DNA of 64,000 nt from NCBI GenBank assembly GCA_016933695.1, contig JAFGAL010000004.1:62001-126000 (forward strand), given 5' to 3'. This DNA is from Candidatus Zixiibacteriota bacterium (lineage in GTDB: Bacteria > Zixibacteria > MSB-5A5 > GN15 > PGXB01). Position numbers and translations under genes: made by a program. Below the pieces are notes generated by a model. The model was not told where the DNA came from. It made no database searches and saw only the letters and a program-made list of their open reading frames with translations. Positions 9,123 through 17,177 of the stretch are shown piece after piece. Within the stretch, counting starts at the first letter, position 1; each line of letters begins with the position of its first letter.

Positions 9123-9679
9123 GTCGGAATAATGCAGAGTTTATAGGATTTTATGCAATAAAAAAAAGCTGTTGGGTGACGGTAGGTCGGGTTCTAAGCG
9201 TGACTTGTCACGCGAATAACCCAACAGTGATTGCCCCCCGTGTGATTGGTCGATCCCGGATCGACCGCCAATGGCTTGATAATTCTTTTGGGTGGAAATC
9301 ATAAGACGCTTCGCACAGCGGGTCTGAGGACCCGCCGACTACAGACCGGCATTGACCGTAGGGGCGGTTCGCGAACCGCCCGTCTTTTGTCGTTACATAA
9401 ACACATCGTCAATACATCGCCGGGGTGCCCCGCCGCCTGCGGTGGGATTAATGGACTATACCATCCATTTACCCTTGGCAATACCCGGTAACCGACAGCT
9501 CTGCGGTCGGAATGCTTGGTCATATAATCATGTCAAAACACCGCTCCCTCACGTTGTTCGGGAGGGAGATTTTGACCTACCTGTAATCGCGCTATTCAGA
9601 ACCGCGACCGGCAAAACAAAACAAGGCGGGAGAGAACTCCCGCCTTGGACGTATACCTAATATAAATCTATCGTGATGA
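9123..9679. repeat. Gene-free stretch with a cluster of palindromes
   Basis: No convincing gene is seen in these 557 bases. Instead several perfect or near-perfect inverted repeats follow one another: 9169-9177 with 9219-9227, enclosing 9198-9204/9207-9213; 9248-9256/9258-9266; 9318-9324/9329-9335; a 20-base perfect palindrome at 9362-9381 (GGGCGGTTCGCGAACCGCCC); 9421-9432; 9491-9509; and 9544-9550/9562-9568. Short frames across it change strand and have no ribosome sites. It resembles a mosaic of extragenic palindromic repeats. Confidence 0.6.
9623..9646 (-). terminator. Intrinsic terminator of the GH57 gene
   Basis: A perfect 10-base stem (9623-9632 with 9637-9646) closes a four-base loop. 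Read on the minus strand the stem is followed by TGTTTTGTTTTG, a U-rich tract. It sits 34 bases after the GH57 stop codon. Confidence 0.88.
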
Positions 9680-11416
9680 TTACGCCGGGTATTCCACCCG
9701 CGCGAACCATTCCAACTCGATTTCAGAAAACAGCGTGTCGCGCTGGCAACAGTCGTTGTAAAACTCCCGGTCACCATCCGACATCCTCGCCCCACCGATC
9801 ATCCGGTCGACGATTTCCGCCAGTCGTTTGAAATCGGCATAGTGCTCGCTCAATCGAAGTTCGGCATAATCGCGCGCCGCCCAGGTCGAGATCAAGAACT
9901 GCCAGTCGGATGCCACTAACAGCATCAACTCGCGCGCCGCCTGTTTCATCACATCGACCAATTCGCCGCCGATCGTGTTCTTGTTGGCTGTATAGTGACG
10001 CGCCAGCTCGCACATCTTCTTCTCGGCGGCGTAAATATATTTCCAGGTCCATTCATTATCCTGATTGAGCCAGATATAATGATGTCCCCCCTCGCCCCAG
10101 CTTCCCTCCGGGATGGAAATCACATCGGTCGGCTGAACCCGATTGAGATGTTCACTGAGGAAAGTCAAATCGACATCGGGATTGTCATGAATTTTCATGA
10201 TAACCTGCTTGAGGAAATCCGGTCCCTCGAACCACCAGTGCCCGAACAACTCGGCATCGAACGGCGCCGTCAGGATTCCCTCGCGGCCTGACTCGGCATG
10301 ATATGCGTCGATGATTTCCTGAATCTTCCCGACGAAATGGTCGGAATTCTCCGGAAGGCGTGACATTGCACTCTTAGCATTGTATTCCACCTTGTCGGCT
10401 AGATCGGATTTGGCGGAGGTTACCGCCCAGTAGCGATTGCCGCCGGGGAAACGTTTCTTATGGAAATCCAGATAGTTGCCGTCGCCGGGATATCCATGCT
10501 CGCCCGACCAGACCAGAAGACCCGTATCGGGATCGCGGGTGAAAATCGCGGTCGGCTTTTTGCCCTCGACCGCCGACGACACCAGATACACCTCGCGCGG
10601 TGTTTTGGCAGTGTCCTCTTCACGCGGTTTGTATTCCTTCTCGAACTGCCCCCACAGACGTTTTAGCGCCTCGAACCGATCGAGATAGACACCGATCGAA
10701 CGCCCGCCCTTGAGCAGATGACTGTCGACTATGAAATAATCGATCCCGTTCTCCGAGAGAAACTCATCGACTCCCTTGCGGGAATACGCATCCTGGGAAC
10801 CGTCGATCGGAAGCGGCGGCGACCAGGCATAGCGCGGACGATAGGCGCATTCGGGAAGCCAGATCCCGCGCGGTTTGCGACCGAAGTGTTTCTCATAGTT
10901 TTTCACCGCCGCCTTGACCTGTGCCTGTACCGTCTCATCGCGGGACAACAGCGGCATATAGCCGTGGGTCGCGCCGCAGGTCATGATCTCAAGATATCCG
11001 TCATCCTGCAGTTTGCGCATCTGAGCGATTATATCCTGATTGATGTCGTTAAAACTTTTCAGCGTCTTGCTGTAAAACTCAACCCACATCTTAGCATTGG
11101 CCAGCATGTTGGGCTGTTTGTATTTTTCAAATTCGACAATATCCTTCTCGGCGGCCTCGATTTTCTGCGTGAGATATGTCGTGAATTCATCTTTAAAGGT
11201 ATGATCAGCCAACTGCTCGCACAAAACCGGAGAGATATCGACCGTCAGTTTGGGCTTGTATCCCTGTTCAATCATTTCCCACATAACGCGAAGCAGTTGC
11301 ATGTAGGTTTCACCCGCCGCTTCCGAAAGCCAATCCATGCCGTGCGGCCAGCGTCCATGGGCCAACACATACGGCAGATGATTATGCAACACAAATGCAA
11401 AATATCCTTTAGCCAT
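9680..11416 (-). CDS. GH57 family glycoside hydrolase, probable 1,4-alpha-glucan branching enzyme
   Basis: A 578-residue cytoplasmic enzyme of glycoside hydrolase family 57 (DUF1957-type C-terminal helices). The GH57 start motif HNHLPYV is at 11-17; the likely nucleophile is Glu189 in GIWLPECAYRP and the acid/base Asp387 in FDAELFGHWWFEG. Layout and length match bacterial GH57 branching enzymes that add alpha-1,6 branches to glycogen; amylopullulanase-like activity cannot be excluded. An in-frame start 30 codons upstream exists, but that extension is basic, low in family signal and lies inside the upstream gene, so the ATG at 11416 is chosen. It overlaps the DUF3467 gene by 8 bases, implying coupling. 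Confidence 0.88.
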   Translation of the reverse strand: MAKGYFAFVLHNHLPYVLAHGRWPHGMDWLSEAAGETYMQLLRVMWEMIEQGYKPKLTVDISPVLCEQLADHTFKDEFTTYLTQKIEAAEKDIVEFEKYKQPNMLANAKMWVEFYSKTLKSFNDINQDIIAQMRKLQDDGYLEIMTCGATHGYMPLLSRDETVQAQVKAAVKNYEKHFGRKPRGIWLPECAYRPRYAWSPPLPIDGSQDAYSRKGVDEFLSENGIDYFIVDSHLLKGGRSIGVYLDRFEALKRLWGQFEKEYKPREEDTAKTPREVYLVSSAVEGKKPTAIFTRDPDTGLLVWSGEHGYPGDGNYLDFHKKRFPGGNRYWAVTSAKSDLADKVEYNAKSAMSRLPENSDHFVGKIQEIIDAYHAESGREGILTAPFDAELFGHWWFEGPDFLKQVIMKIHDNPDVDLTFLSEHLNRVQPTDVISIPEGSWGEGGHHYIWLNQDNEWTWKYIYAAEKKMCELARHYTANKNTIGGELVDVMKQAARELMLLVASDWQFLISTWAARDYAELRLSEHYADFKRLAEIVDRMIGGARMSDGDREFYNDCCQRDTLFSEIELEWFARVEYPA

Positions 11417-11741
11417 CCTTCTGTTCCTCATTCGTTCCGGGCGTTTCGAATCCGATACTTTTGCCCTGCATGGCATCCGGGCCGCCCTGGATTTTAATTT
11501 CGCCAAACTGCTTCTCGAACTTCTTCAGGTTTTCCTGAAGCGTTTTCAACAGCATTTTGGCATGGGCCGGGGTCATGATGATCCGCGCCTGCACGCGGGT
11601 TTTCGGCGCACCCGGCATGATACGCGCGAAATCAAGTATAATCTCGGTTGGGGAATGAGTAATCATTGCCAGATTCGCATAGATTCCCTCAGCTTCCTTC
11701 TCGCCGATCTCGATGTTCAGCCTTTGCGGCTTCATATTCAT
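11409..11741 (-). CDS. DUF3467 family protein
   Basis: A 110-residue protein with the DUF3467 signature: IEIGEKEAEGIYANL, HSPTEIILDFARIMPG and RIIMTPAHAKMLLKTL. Family members are small, widespread in bacteria and of unknown biochemical function. A strong ribosome site (GAAGGAG) precedes the ATG. It has its own promoter that overlaps the divergent rfaE1 promoter, and its last codons overlap the GH57 start. Nothing in the sequence indicates a catalytic role. Confidence 0.88.
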   Translation of the reverse strand: MNMKPQRLNIEIGEKEAEGIYANLAMITHSPTEIILDFARIMPGAPKTRVQARIIMTPAHAKMLLKTLQENLKKFEKQFGEIKIQGGPDAMQGKSIGFETPGTNEEQKDG

Positions 11742-11755
11742 AAAAAGCTCCTTCT

Positions 11756-11784
11756 ATTATCTTGAAAAACGGGACATCCTTCAA
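11756..11784 (-). promoter_or_regulatory. Promoter for DUF3467-GH57 operon
   Basis: Minus strand TTGAAG (11784-11779), 17-base spacer, GATAAT (11761-11756). It shares most of its bases with the plus-strand promoter of rfaE1, so only one polymerase can occupy the site at a time. Confidence 0.65.
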
Positions 11785-11790
11785 TATATT
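11762..11790 (+). promoter_or_regulatory. Promoter of rfaE1 operon
   Basis: TTGAAA (11762-11767), 17-base spacer, TATATT (11785-11790). The predicted start of transcription near 11797 lies upstream of the ATG at 11830 and rules out the longer frame from 11713. Confidence 0.68.
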
Positions 11791-11829
11791 GGCAAAAACA
11801 GTTTTGCCTTTAGACAGAGTTTTATATTT

Positions 11830-12831
11830 ATGCCCATAAAACCGGACAGGATAGGAAAAATAACATCTAATATCGGAAAAGCAAGCATATTAATCCTCGG
11901 CGATATTATGCTCGACGAATACCTCAACGGAACCGTCAGCAGAATTTCCCCCGAAGCCCCGGTGCCGGTGGTCGAAGTGACCGAAGACCAGATTCGTCTC
12001 GGCGGGGCGGCCAATGTCGCCAATAATATCCGCGCGCTCGGCGATACCCCGTATTTGATGGGAACGATCGGTCTCGATGACGCCGCGATCAAGCTGTCGC
12101 AACTGCTCACATCGCACAATATCTCCAAAGAGTTCCTTATCGACGATAAAGACCGCTGCACGACTATCAAGACCAGAATTATCGCGAATAATCAACAGGT
12201 CGTGCGCGCCGACCGGGAAAACCGAGAGGAAATCTCCGCCGAAATCGAAAAACGTATATTGGATCGGTTCAAAACGGTAAAAGACGAAATTAAGGCAGTG
12301 ATAATCTCTGATTACGGCAAGGGCGTGATTACGCAATCGCTATTGGCAAAACTGATTCCGGCCTGTCTGGAGCGGGATATCTTTATCGCGGTCGATCCCA
12401 AAGACACCCACTTTTTCAATTATAAAAAGGTCTCGGTGGTGACCCCAAACCATCATGAAGCAGGTTTTGTGGCCGGGCGACGTATCCGCACCGAGCATGA
12501 TCTCGATCAGGTCGGACGGCATTTACTGGAAAAGCTGGAAGCTAAATCGATTCTGATCACACGCGGTGAAAAAGGCATGGCGCTGTTTTATGCCGACGGC
12601 ACCCGCGACCTCTTCCCCACTGTCGCGAAAAAAGTCTTCGACGTTACCGGCGCGGGCGACACCGTGATTGCGTCGTTCGTCTCGGCAGTCTGCGCGGGGG
12701 CGGATTTAAAAGAGGCGGCGATTGTCAGCAATTGCGCGGCGGGCGTGGTGGTAGCCGAAATCGGCACCGCGACCGTGACCAGAAAACGCCTTGATGAGGA
12801 ACTCAGAGAGCACTTCGCGAATGGGGATTGA
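11830..12831 (+). CDS. rfaE1: D-glycero-beta-D-manno-heptose-7-phosphate kinase
   Basis: A 333-residue PfkB/ribokinase-fold kinase that phosphorylates heptose 7-phosphate at C1 in the ADP-heptose pathway for the LPS core. Seen are LGDIMLDEY near the N-terminus, the sugar-binding region VSRISPEAPVPVVEV, the GGAANVANN motif, and the catalytic anion hole DVTGAGDT. It corresponds to the N-terminal half of bifunctional HldE; the C-terminal cytidylyltransferase half is encoded separately at 13571. The promoter at 11762-11790 fixes the start at 11830. The stop overlaps or nearly abuts the next gene. Confidence 0.93.
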   Translation: MPIKPDRIGKITSNIGKASILILGDIMLDEYLNGTVSRISPEAPVPVVEVTEDQIRLGGAANVANNIRALGDTPYLMGTIGLDDAAIKLSQLLTSHNISKEFLIDDKDRCTTIKTRIIANNQQVVRADRENREEISAEIEKRILDRFKTVKDEIKAVIISDYGKGVITQSLLAKLIPACLERDIFIAVDPKDTHFFNYKKVSVVTPNHHEAGFVAGRRIRTEHDLDQVGRHLLEKLEAKSILITRGEKGMALFYADGTRDLFPTVAKKVFDVTGAGDTVIASFVSAVCAGADLKEAAIVSNCAAGVVVAEIGTATVTRKRLDEELREHFANGD

Positions 12832-12842
12832 GGCGGTTATTT

Positions 12843-13553
12843 ATGAAAGTTCTATCAGTTATATTAACAATCGCATTATCAGTTGGCGTTATATTATTCG
12901 GTTATTCCATGATTGTCAGTCATAACTTAAACATGGAAAAAATAAATGCCATTATCTTAACATTAACACTGATTTTCTTAATATGGTATGCGCAATTCAC
13001 TAGAGAAATTGCTATAACATCCCAAAAGCAATTTAGTCTAATTGAAGGGCCAAATCTTCTAATTAATTTTGGCCGTATTTATCATATTCCGAATATTAAT
13101 AGGGAAATTGAAGATATTAAAAGCAATATTCATGTTATGGTCTCAAAATCCTATAATCTTGAAGCTCAAATATCTATAATATTTCGTTATGGTGATCTTA
13201 TCATCAAACACAGCGATCAAAAGTTTTATTCTGGACGTAGCGTTTGGTATTTAGGTGGGGAGTCAATATTAAATGGCAATTTCTCTTTATCAGATGTCAT
13301 AAAGGCCACTAAACTAAGTTTCAATGACTTTGAAAACGCCATTTTTACTAACACCCTTGATAAAAAGGTTGAGGTTGCCGTTTTTTCCAGATTTAAAAGG
13401 TTCGATAGTGATGAAAAGTATATCAATAATATGGCAAGATTTTACTATATAGAAAAAAGCGTATTACGAAATGAATTGGTTATGGTATGGATTCCAGAGC
13501 CAATAATCCCCCCTGTTGAGATGGAAGCACTAGCGTTTGAAAACAATTGTTGA
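12843..13553 (+). CDS. AT-rich membrane-anchored protein of unknown function
   Basis: A protein of about 236 residues with two N-terminal hydrophobic segments (roughly residues 1-25 and 33-50 from the ATG at 12843), followed by a soluble domain rich in Ile, Asn and Phe. No family is recognised. Codon use and base composition are strikingly AT-rich (many ATA, TTA, AAT codons), unlike the GC-rich genes on both sides, which suggests recent acquisition. It sits exactly between rfaE1 and rfaE2, 11 bases after the former and 17 before the latter, so it is probably transcribed with them. GAGG precedes the ATG by 9 bases. Confidence 0.75.
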   Translation: MKVLSVILTIALSVGVILFGYSMIVSHNLNMEKINAIILTLTLIFLIWYAQFTREIAITSQKQFSLIEGPNLLINFGRIYHIPNINREIEDIKSNIHVMVSKSYNLEAQISIIFRYGDLIIKHSDQKFYSGRSVWYLGGESILNGNFSLSDVIKATKLSFNDFENAIFTNTLDKKVEVAVFSRFKRFDSDEKYINNMARFYYIEKSVLRNELVMVWIPEPIIPPVEMEALAFENNC

Positions 13554-13570
13554 GGATTGGTTTATCGTAA

Positions 13571-14062
13571 ATGCCTGACAACATCTACATGACATACTCG
13601 GCCAAGTCGATCGGCGAACTGGTCGAGGGATTGCGGCGGCGGAAAAACACCATCGTCTTTACCAATGGCGTATTCGACATATTGCACTATGGGCATGTCG
13701 ACTATCTGGCCAAAGCCAAAGCCCTCGGCGATATCCTCATTGTCGGATTGAACTCCGATGCGTCGGTGAGAAAATTCAAATCTGCCGGCCGGCCATATCA
13801 AACCGACATCGACCGCGCGCGGATTCTGACGGAACTGCGTTCGGTCGATTATGTAATCCGTTTCGATGAGGAAACCCCCGCACGGCTGATCGAGATGGTC
13901 AAACCGGATATTTTGGTCAAGGGCGCCGATTACAAAATCTCCGAAATTGTCGGGGCGGAATTTGTCAAATCGTACGGCGGCAAAGTCAAACGTATCAAGC
14001 TCAACCCGGGACGCTCCACCACCGACATCGTGCGCAAAATCCAAAAAACAAAAAAGAAATAA
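13571..14062 (+). CDS. rfaE2: D-glycero-beta-D-manno-heptose 1-phosphate adenylyltransferase
   Basis: A 163-residue nucleotidyltransferase that activates heptose 1-phosphate with ATP to ADP-heptose. Seen are the HxGH motif in GVFDILHYGHVDYL, NSDASVRKFK, DILVKGADYK and the C-terminal GRSTTDIVRKI typical of RfaE domain II. It is the second half of the HldE function, separated from rfaE1 by an AT-rich insertion. An alternative start seven codons in (13589) is possible, but the upstream GAGGA favours 13571. Confidence 0.93.
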   Translation: MPDNIYMTYSAKSIGELVEGLRRRKNTIVFTNGVFDILHYGHVDYLAKAKALGDILIVGLNSDASVRKFKSAGRPYQTDIDRARILTELRSVDYVIRFDEETPARLIEMVKPDILVKGADYKISEIVGAEFVKSYGGKVKRIKLNPGRSTTDIVRKIQKTKKK

Positions 14063-14077
14063 TCACAGGGGGCCGTC

Positions 14078-14281
14078 ATGGCCAAAATACAATACAGCGA
14101 TCATATCGAAGATATCATCTGGAAATTCCCCGACCTGAACGGTTTCCTGATGTCGAAAGGCATGAACTGCATCGTCTGCGGCGAACCGGCCTGGGGCACG
14201 ATCGGCGAGTTTATCACAAGCAGGGGACTCGACGCCGAGATGATCATCGCGGAATACAATGCCAAACATGATGCCGAATAA
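14078..14281 (+). CDS. DUF1858 domain protein with CxxC motif
   Basis: A 67-residue protein matching the DUF1858 fold, with the pattern FPDLNGFLMSKGMNC and a CIVCG dithiol. Members are often found alone or fused to hybrid-cluster or redox proteins, and are thought to bind a metal or act as a redox disulfide, but no function is proved. A GGGGG-type ribosome site precedes the ATG. It follows rfaE2 by 15 bases and is probably the last gene of that operon. Confidence 0.83.
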   Translation: MAKIQYSDHIEDIIWKFPDLNGFLMSKGMNCIVCGEPAWGTIGEFITSRGLDAEMIIAEYNAKHDAE

Positions 14282-14309
14282 ACAGTTGCGCTGACCGGTT
14301 CTTCCCGGC

Positions 14310-14338
14310 TTGACAGAATCCGTCGCACGTTTTATTTT
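14310..14338 (+). promoter_or_regulatory. Putative promoter of the lipoprotein gene
   Basis: TTGACA (14310-14315), 17-base spacer, TATTTT (14333-14338). The -35 is perfect and the -10 matches four of six. It lies about 50 bases before the ATG at 14387. Confidence 0.5.
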
Positions 14339-14386
14339 TATTCATCTTTTCTTTTTCAACATGAGCACAACAACATGGGAGGTGCC

Positions 14387-15145
14387 ATGCGGCATGCAAC
14401 GTATTTACTATTCGGGGCGCTCATCGTCGTATTCGGTCTGTTATCCTGCGGCGATGATGCCACCAATCCGGAAGACACCACGCTGTTCACCGTGAAAGTG
14501 GTCGACACTTTGGGAATGGCGGTTGAAGGTATTCGGATCGGCAGTATGAATCATTCCACCATATTTGATTTTTACGGCAGCACCGAGAAACGGCCATGCG
14601 GTTCCATGCGTTTCAGTTTCGAAATTGCTCAGGCATGCTATGGGGAATTGATACTTCTTAATGTCTATCACACCGCCTTGGACACCATTACGTTTTATGC
14701 GAGTGCCGGTTTAAATGAAATTGTATTCGATGCCGGCGATCTTATTCCCGGTTTCTATTATTACCATCTCATCACCCGAGACACCCTGGACAACTCCATT
14801 CTATCCGATACGGAAAAGGTCATGATCTATGAAACCGCGCCGGATCCGGCACAATCGGTTATGGGAACCACCAATGTTGATGGTATCTATACCACTGACA
14901 GTGTTCTGTATTTTCCGGTGTTGCTGGCCAATCAGCCGGATATCGATATTAACTTCGTAGATGAATACGGCAATATCGACTCGACCGTAACCGTCACGGA
15001 ATTCTATTCGGATACGGTTACGATCACCCTGTCTGATCCGGCGACTCCCGATGCCTTTATTCTGATTGATAAACAGCTTTCCCGATCCGGTAATTACTTC
15101 GAGTTGACCTGGGATCCCACCGAAACGGTGGATACCAAGAAATAA
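14387..15145 (+). CDS. Putative lipoprotein of unknown function
   Basis: A 252-residue protein with a lipoprotein signal (MRHATYLLFGALIVVFGLLSC, lipobox ending at Cys21) followed by a GDDATNPEDTT linker. The body is beta-rich and acidic, with a carboxypeptidase-regulatory or peptidase-associated-like start (TLFTVKVVDTLGMAVEGI) and a C-terminal FELTWDPTETVDTKK that recalls FlgD-like segments. No enzyme motif is visible. A good ribosome site (GGGAGGTG) lies just before the ATG at 14387, so the longer start at 14375 is rejected. A strong terminator follows. Confidence 0.8.
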   Translation: MRHATYLLFGALIVVFGLLSCGDDATNPEDTTLFTVKVVDTLGMAVEGIRIGSMNHSTIFDFYGSTEKRPCGSMRFSFEIAQACYGELILLNVYHTALDTITFYASAGLNEIVFDAGDLIPGFYYYHLITRDTLDNSILSDTEKVMIYETAPDPAQSVMGTTNVDGIYTTDSVLYFPVLLANQPDIDINFVDEYGNIDSTVTVTEFYSDTVTITLSDPATPDAFILIDKQLSRSGNYFELTWDPTETVDTKK

Positions 15146-15175
15146 AAAGGCCGGGGATATACCCCCGGCCTTTTT
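15144..15175. terminator. Bidirectional intrinsic terminator between lipoprotein gene and pyrE
   Basis: A 13-base stem pairs 15144-15156 with 15163-15175 and is A-rich on its left and T-rich on its right, so it serves both convergent genes. Confidence 0.92.
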
Positions 15176-15196
15176 ATTGCAAATTCGTGATATTAT

Positions 15197-15778
15197 TTAC
15201 GCCGTCTGGAATTTCCGGCTTCCCCGCTGGGTAATCGGAATATCCTTCTTGCACAGCGGGCAGTTTTCCGGTTCCCAGGCATTGGCGTCCACCGTTGCCA
15301 GCGCCTTGAACGGATAATCGAATTTCACCTTCCCGCCGGAACGGTCCAGAAACTCCCCGATCCCGACGATTTCGGCTTTGTATGATTTCACCAACTCGAT
15401 CACTTCGAATATCGACCCCCCGGTCGTGAGCACGTCATCGACAATCAGCACCCGCGTGCCTTCGTCGATATGGAATCCGCGTTTGAACACGCGCCCCTTC
15501 CCGCCCGGATCGGCCTCGGCATAAATCGAATTCAGCCCCAGATATTTGGCGACTTCGTAGGCGATAATGATCCCGCCGGTGGTCGGCCCGACCACCAGTT
15601 CGACCTTGTCGTTTTCGAACAGTTTAGCCATCTCGACACACACCTGCTCGCAGATGCGCGGCTGCTTGAGAATGGTGAATTTTTCATAATAGACGTCGCT
15701 GTGCTTGCCGGAAGTCAGCTTGAAATGCCCCTCCAGCAGCGCCCCGGATGATTTAAAAAGCTCAAGAACGTTCGGCAT
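15197..15778 (-). CDS. pyrE: Orotate phosphoribosyltransferase
   Basis: A 193-residue type I phosphoribosyltransferase that converts orotate and PRPP to OMP in pyrimidine synthesis. The PRPP-binding loop is VLIVDDVLTTGGS; the flexible loop region is YAEADPGGKGRVFKRGF, and HFKLTSGKHSDVYY near the N-terminus is typical. The C-terminus carries a CPLC pair in NCPLCKKDIPI, a tail found in several bacterial PyrE sequences. It begins 4 bases after the acpS stop, so the two are co-transcribed. Confidence 0.95.
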   Translation of the reverse strand: MPNVLELFKSSGALLEGHFKLTSGKHSDVYYEKFTILKQPRICEQVCVEMAKLFENDKVELVVGPTTGGIIIAYEVAKYLGLNSIYAEADPGGKGRVFKRGFHIDEGTRVLIVDDVLTTGGSIFEVIELVKSYKAEIVGIGEFLDRSGGKVKFDYPFKALATVDANAWEPENCPLCKKDIPITQRGSRKFQTA

Positions 15779-15782
15779 GAAA

Positions 15783-16157
15783 TCAGTCTCCTGTCATGAC
15801 GCAGACGGCGGCCGCGGTTTCGCGGTCATGCGTGATTGAAATTTTCACCTCTTTCTCGAAAATCCGTTCGCGGACGGAATCATCAAGATGCGCGTACGGC
15901 CGCCCGTAAAAATCATTGAGAATCTGAATACTGCGGAAATACAACCCGCCTTTTTCGAAATTGGTCGAAAGCGCTTTCATCACAGCCTCTTTGGCCGCAA
16001 AGCGCCCGGCCAGAAACGTCGCCTTGTCAATGCGTTTGCGATATATCTCGCGTTCATCCTCGCCCAGAATTCGCCGAGCAAAATTGTCGCCGTATCTGTC
16101 CAGCGCGGTCCTGATTCGCTTGATTTGTACCAAATCAATACCAATTGAGTAAATCAC
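15783..16157 (-). CDS. acpS: Holo-[acyl-carrier-protein] synthase
   Basis: A 124-residue Sfp/AcpS-type phosphopantetheinyl transferase that activates ACP for fatty acid synthesis. The magnesium ligands are visible: Asp8 in GIDLVQI and the Glu in GRFAAKEAVMKAL, and ISITHDRETAAA at the C-terminus is typical. The start codon is GTG at 16157. A well-placed promoter lies upstream at 16197-16225. It leads a two-gene unit with pyrE. Confidence 0.93.
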   Translation of the reverse strand: MIYSIGIDLVQIKRIRTALDRYGDNFARRILGEDEREIYRKRIDKATFLAGRFAAKEAVMKALSTNFEKGGLYFRSIQILNDFYGRPYAHLDDSVRERIFEKEVKISITHDRETAAAVCVMTGD

Positions 16158-16196
16158 ATCAAGTCACCTGTTTAAGCGTCCGAAATAATTGTCAGG

Positions 16197-16225
16197 ATAA
16201 TACGATATTCCGTTTCATTTGGCAA
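16197..16225 (-). promoter_or_regulatory. Promoter of acpS-pyrE
   Basis: Minus strand TTGCCA (16225-16220), 17-base spacer, TATTAT (16202-16197). Confidence 0.6.
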
Positions 16226-16285
16226 GACGACAGCAAAAAAAGGTTGCGTGAATATTTAACATTACTATCTTACAGTATAAGAGAG

Positions 16286-16468
16286 TGGAGAGGGTTAGGG
16301 TTTTTGAAAAATCTCTAACAACTCATTTATGAAGGTCACCTCTTCTAAAGGTTGCGCGTACGCCGTGACCCACCTCAGGTGGTAGCGAAAGCAAAATGCC
16401 GGAAGTGGTTGTAAAAACCCTTTACCGTATGGAATGAGGAGTTTTTTCAAAGTTTTCCGCCCTCTCCA
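16286..16468. mobile_element. MITE-like element with terminal inverted repeats
   Basis: This 183-base segment in the acpS upstream gap starts with TGGAGAGGG (16286-16294) and ends with its exact complement (16460-16468). The similarity continues inward for about 40 bases on both ends with gaps (shared TTTGAAAAA and CTCATT blocks). The interior has no convincing gene; one 67-codon minus frame crosses it without a ribosome site. No clear target-site duplication is seen, so a large structured repeat is the alternative. The rest of the 341-base acpS to roadblock gap holds only the acpS promoter. Confidence 0.5.
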
Positions 16469-16498
16469 TTTTTTTGTACGGTGATTTTCGTATGGCAC

Positions 16499-17125
16499 TT
16501 ATTTCAGGGTCGAAGCCAGCGCTTTTTCATAATTGACCCCGTCGGCCGGAGTCGTCAGCACGAAAAAACACCCGCTTCCGGTAGAAACCAGATAGAGGCG
16601 ATCCCGTTCAACTTCATACACGCCGTCCTCCCGACGTCCCCCGGGAAGTTCGGTGAACACACTCAGCAGTTCATGCAGGTGTTTGAACACCGCCTTAAAT
16701 TGACGCTTGAAGCCGGACGTAATATGCGGATTCAGGAAATTCCCGTCATTGTCAATGGCGTAAATGCCGGCCACGCCGCCGATCGATTTCAGGCGTTCGG
16801 GAAGCGATTTCGGACGTGGCGGCGGAAGGTCCTTGGCCGGAAGGCGATTGCGCAGAATATCCTCGAATTCATCGGAACCGATTATTTCCATGACCTGCTT
16901 ATGCTGACGCAACAGCAGGGTCTCCACTTTCGATTTGTCCTCGATCGATGTAATCGGTTGCGGTAGCTCCTGTTCGATCTTATGAATGATCTGCCCTTTG
17001 GAAAAAATGGACGTTGTCAGCCGCGGACCGGGACGGAAGGCATACTCGGTTTGAATCTGCAGTTCCACCCGTCCGTACATGGTCCGCGAGGTGCGTCCCG
17101 CCGGGATGTAATCAGCCATAACCAT
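16499..17125 (-). CDS. Roadblock/LC7-like domain protein of unknown function
   Basis: A protein of about 209 residues. The N-terminal half (VELQIQTEYAFRPG, FSKGQIIHKIE, then KVETLLLRQHKQVMEII) resembles a short beta domain seen ahead of roadblock-like domains in several bacterial phyla. The C-terminal half (GVAGIYAIDNDGNFL, DGVYEVERDRLYLV, GCFFVLTTPADGVNYEKA) looks like a roadblock/LC7 fold, as in small-GTPase regulators. The frame is open to 17296, and starts at 17227 or 17125 are possible; 17125 avoids overlap with nrdJ but none has a clear ribosome site. It lies directly downstream of nrdJ. Confidence 0.62.
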   Translation of the reverse strand: MVMADYIPAGRTSRTMYGRVELQIQTEYAFRPGPRLTTSIFSKGQIIHKIEQELPQPITSIEDKSKVETLLLRQHKQVMEIIGSDEFEDILRNRLPAKDLPPPRPKSLPERLKSIGGVAGIYAIDNDGNFLNPHITSGFKRQFKAVFKHLHELLSVFTELPGGRREDGVYEVERDRLYLVSTGSGCFFVLTTPADGVNYEKALASTLK

Positions 17126-17177
17126 AATAGTTCGGAGGGATTGCCAATGGGACAACCCCCCAACTATATCGGCATTT

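Noticed and set aside
12828-12842. TTG start giving a longer product for the AT-rich gene
   Set aside because: The ATG at 12843 has a better-placed GAGG and avoids overlap with the rfaE1 stop.
16295-16498. A 67-codon minus frame upstream of acpS
   Set aside because: It runs through the inverted-repeat element and has no ribosome site; it is probably a property of the repeat.
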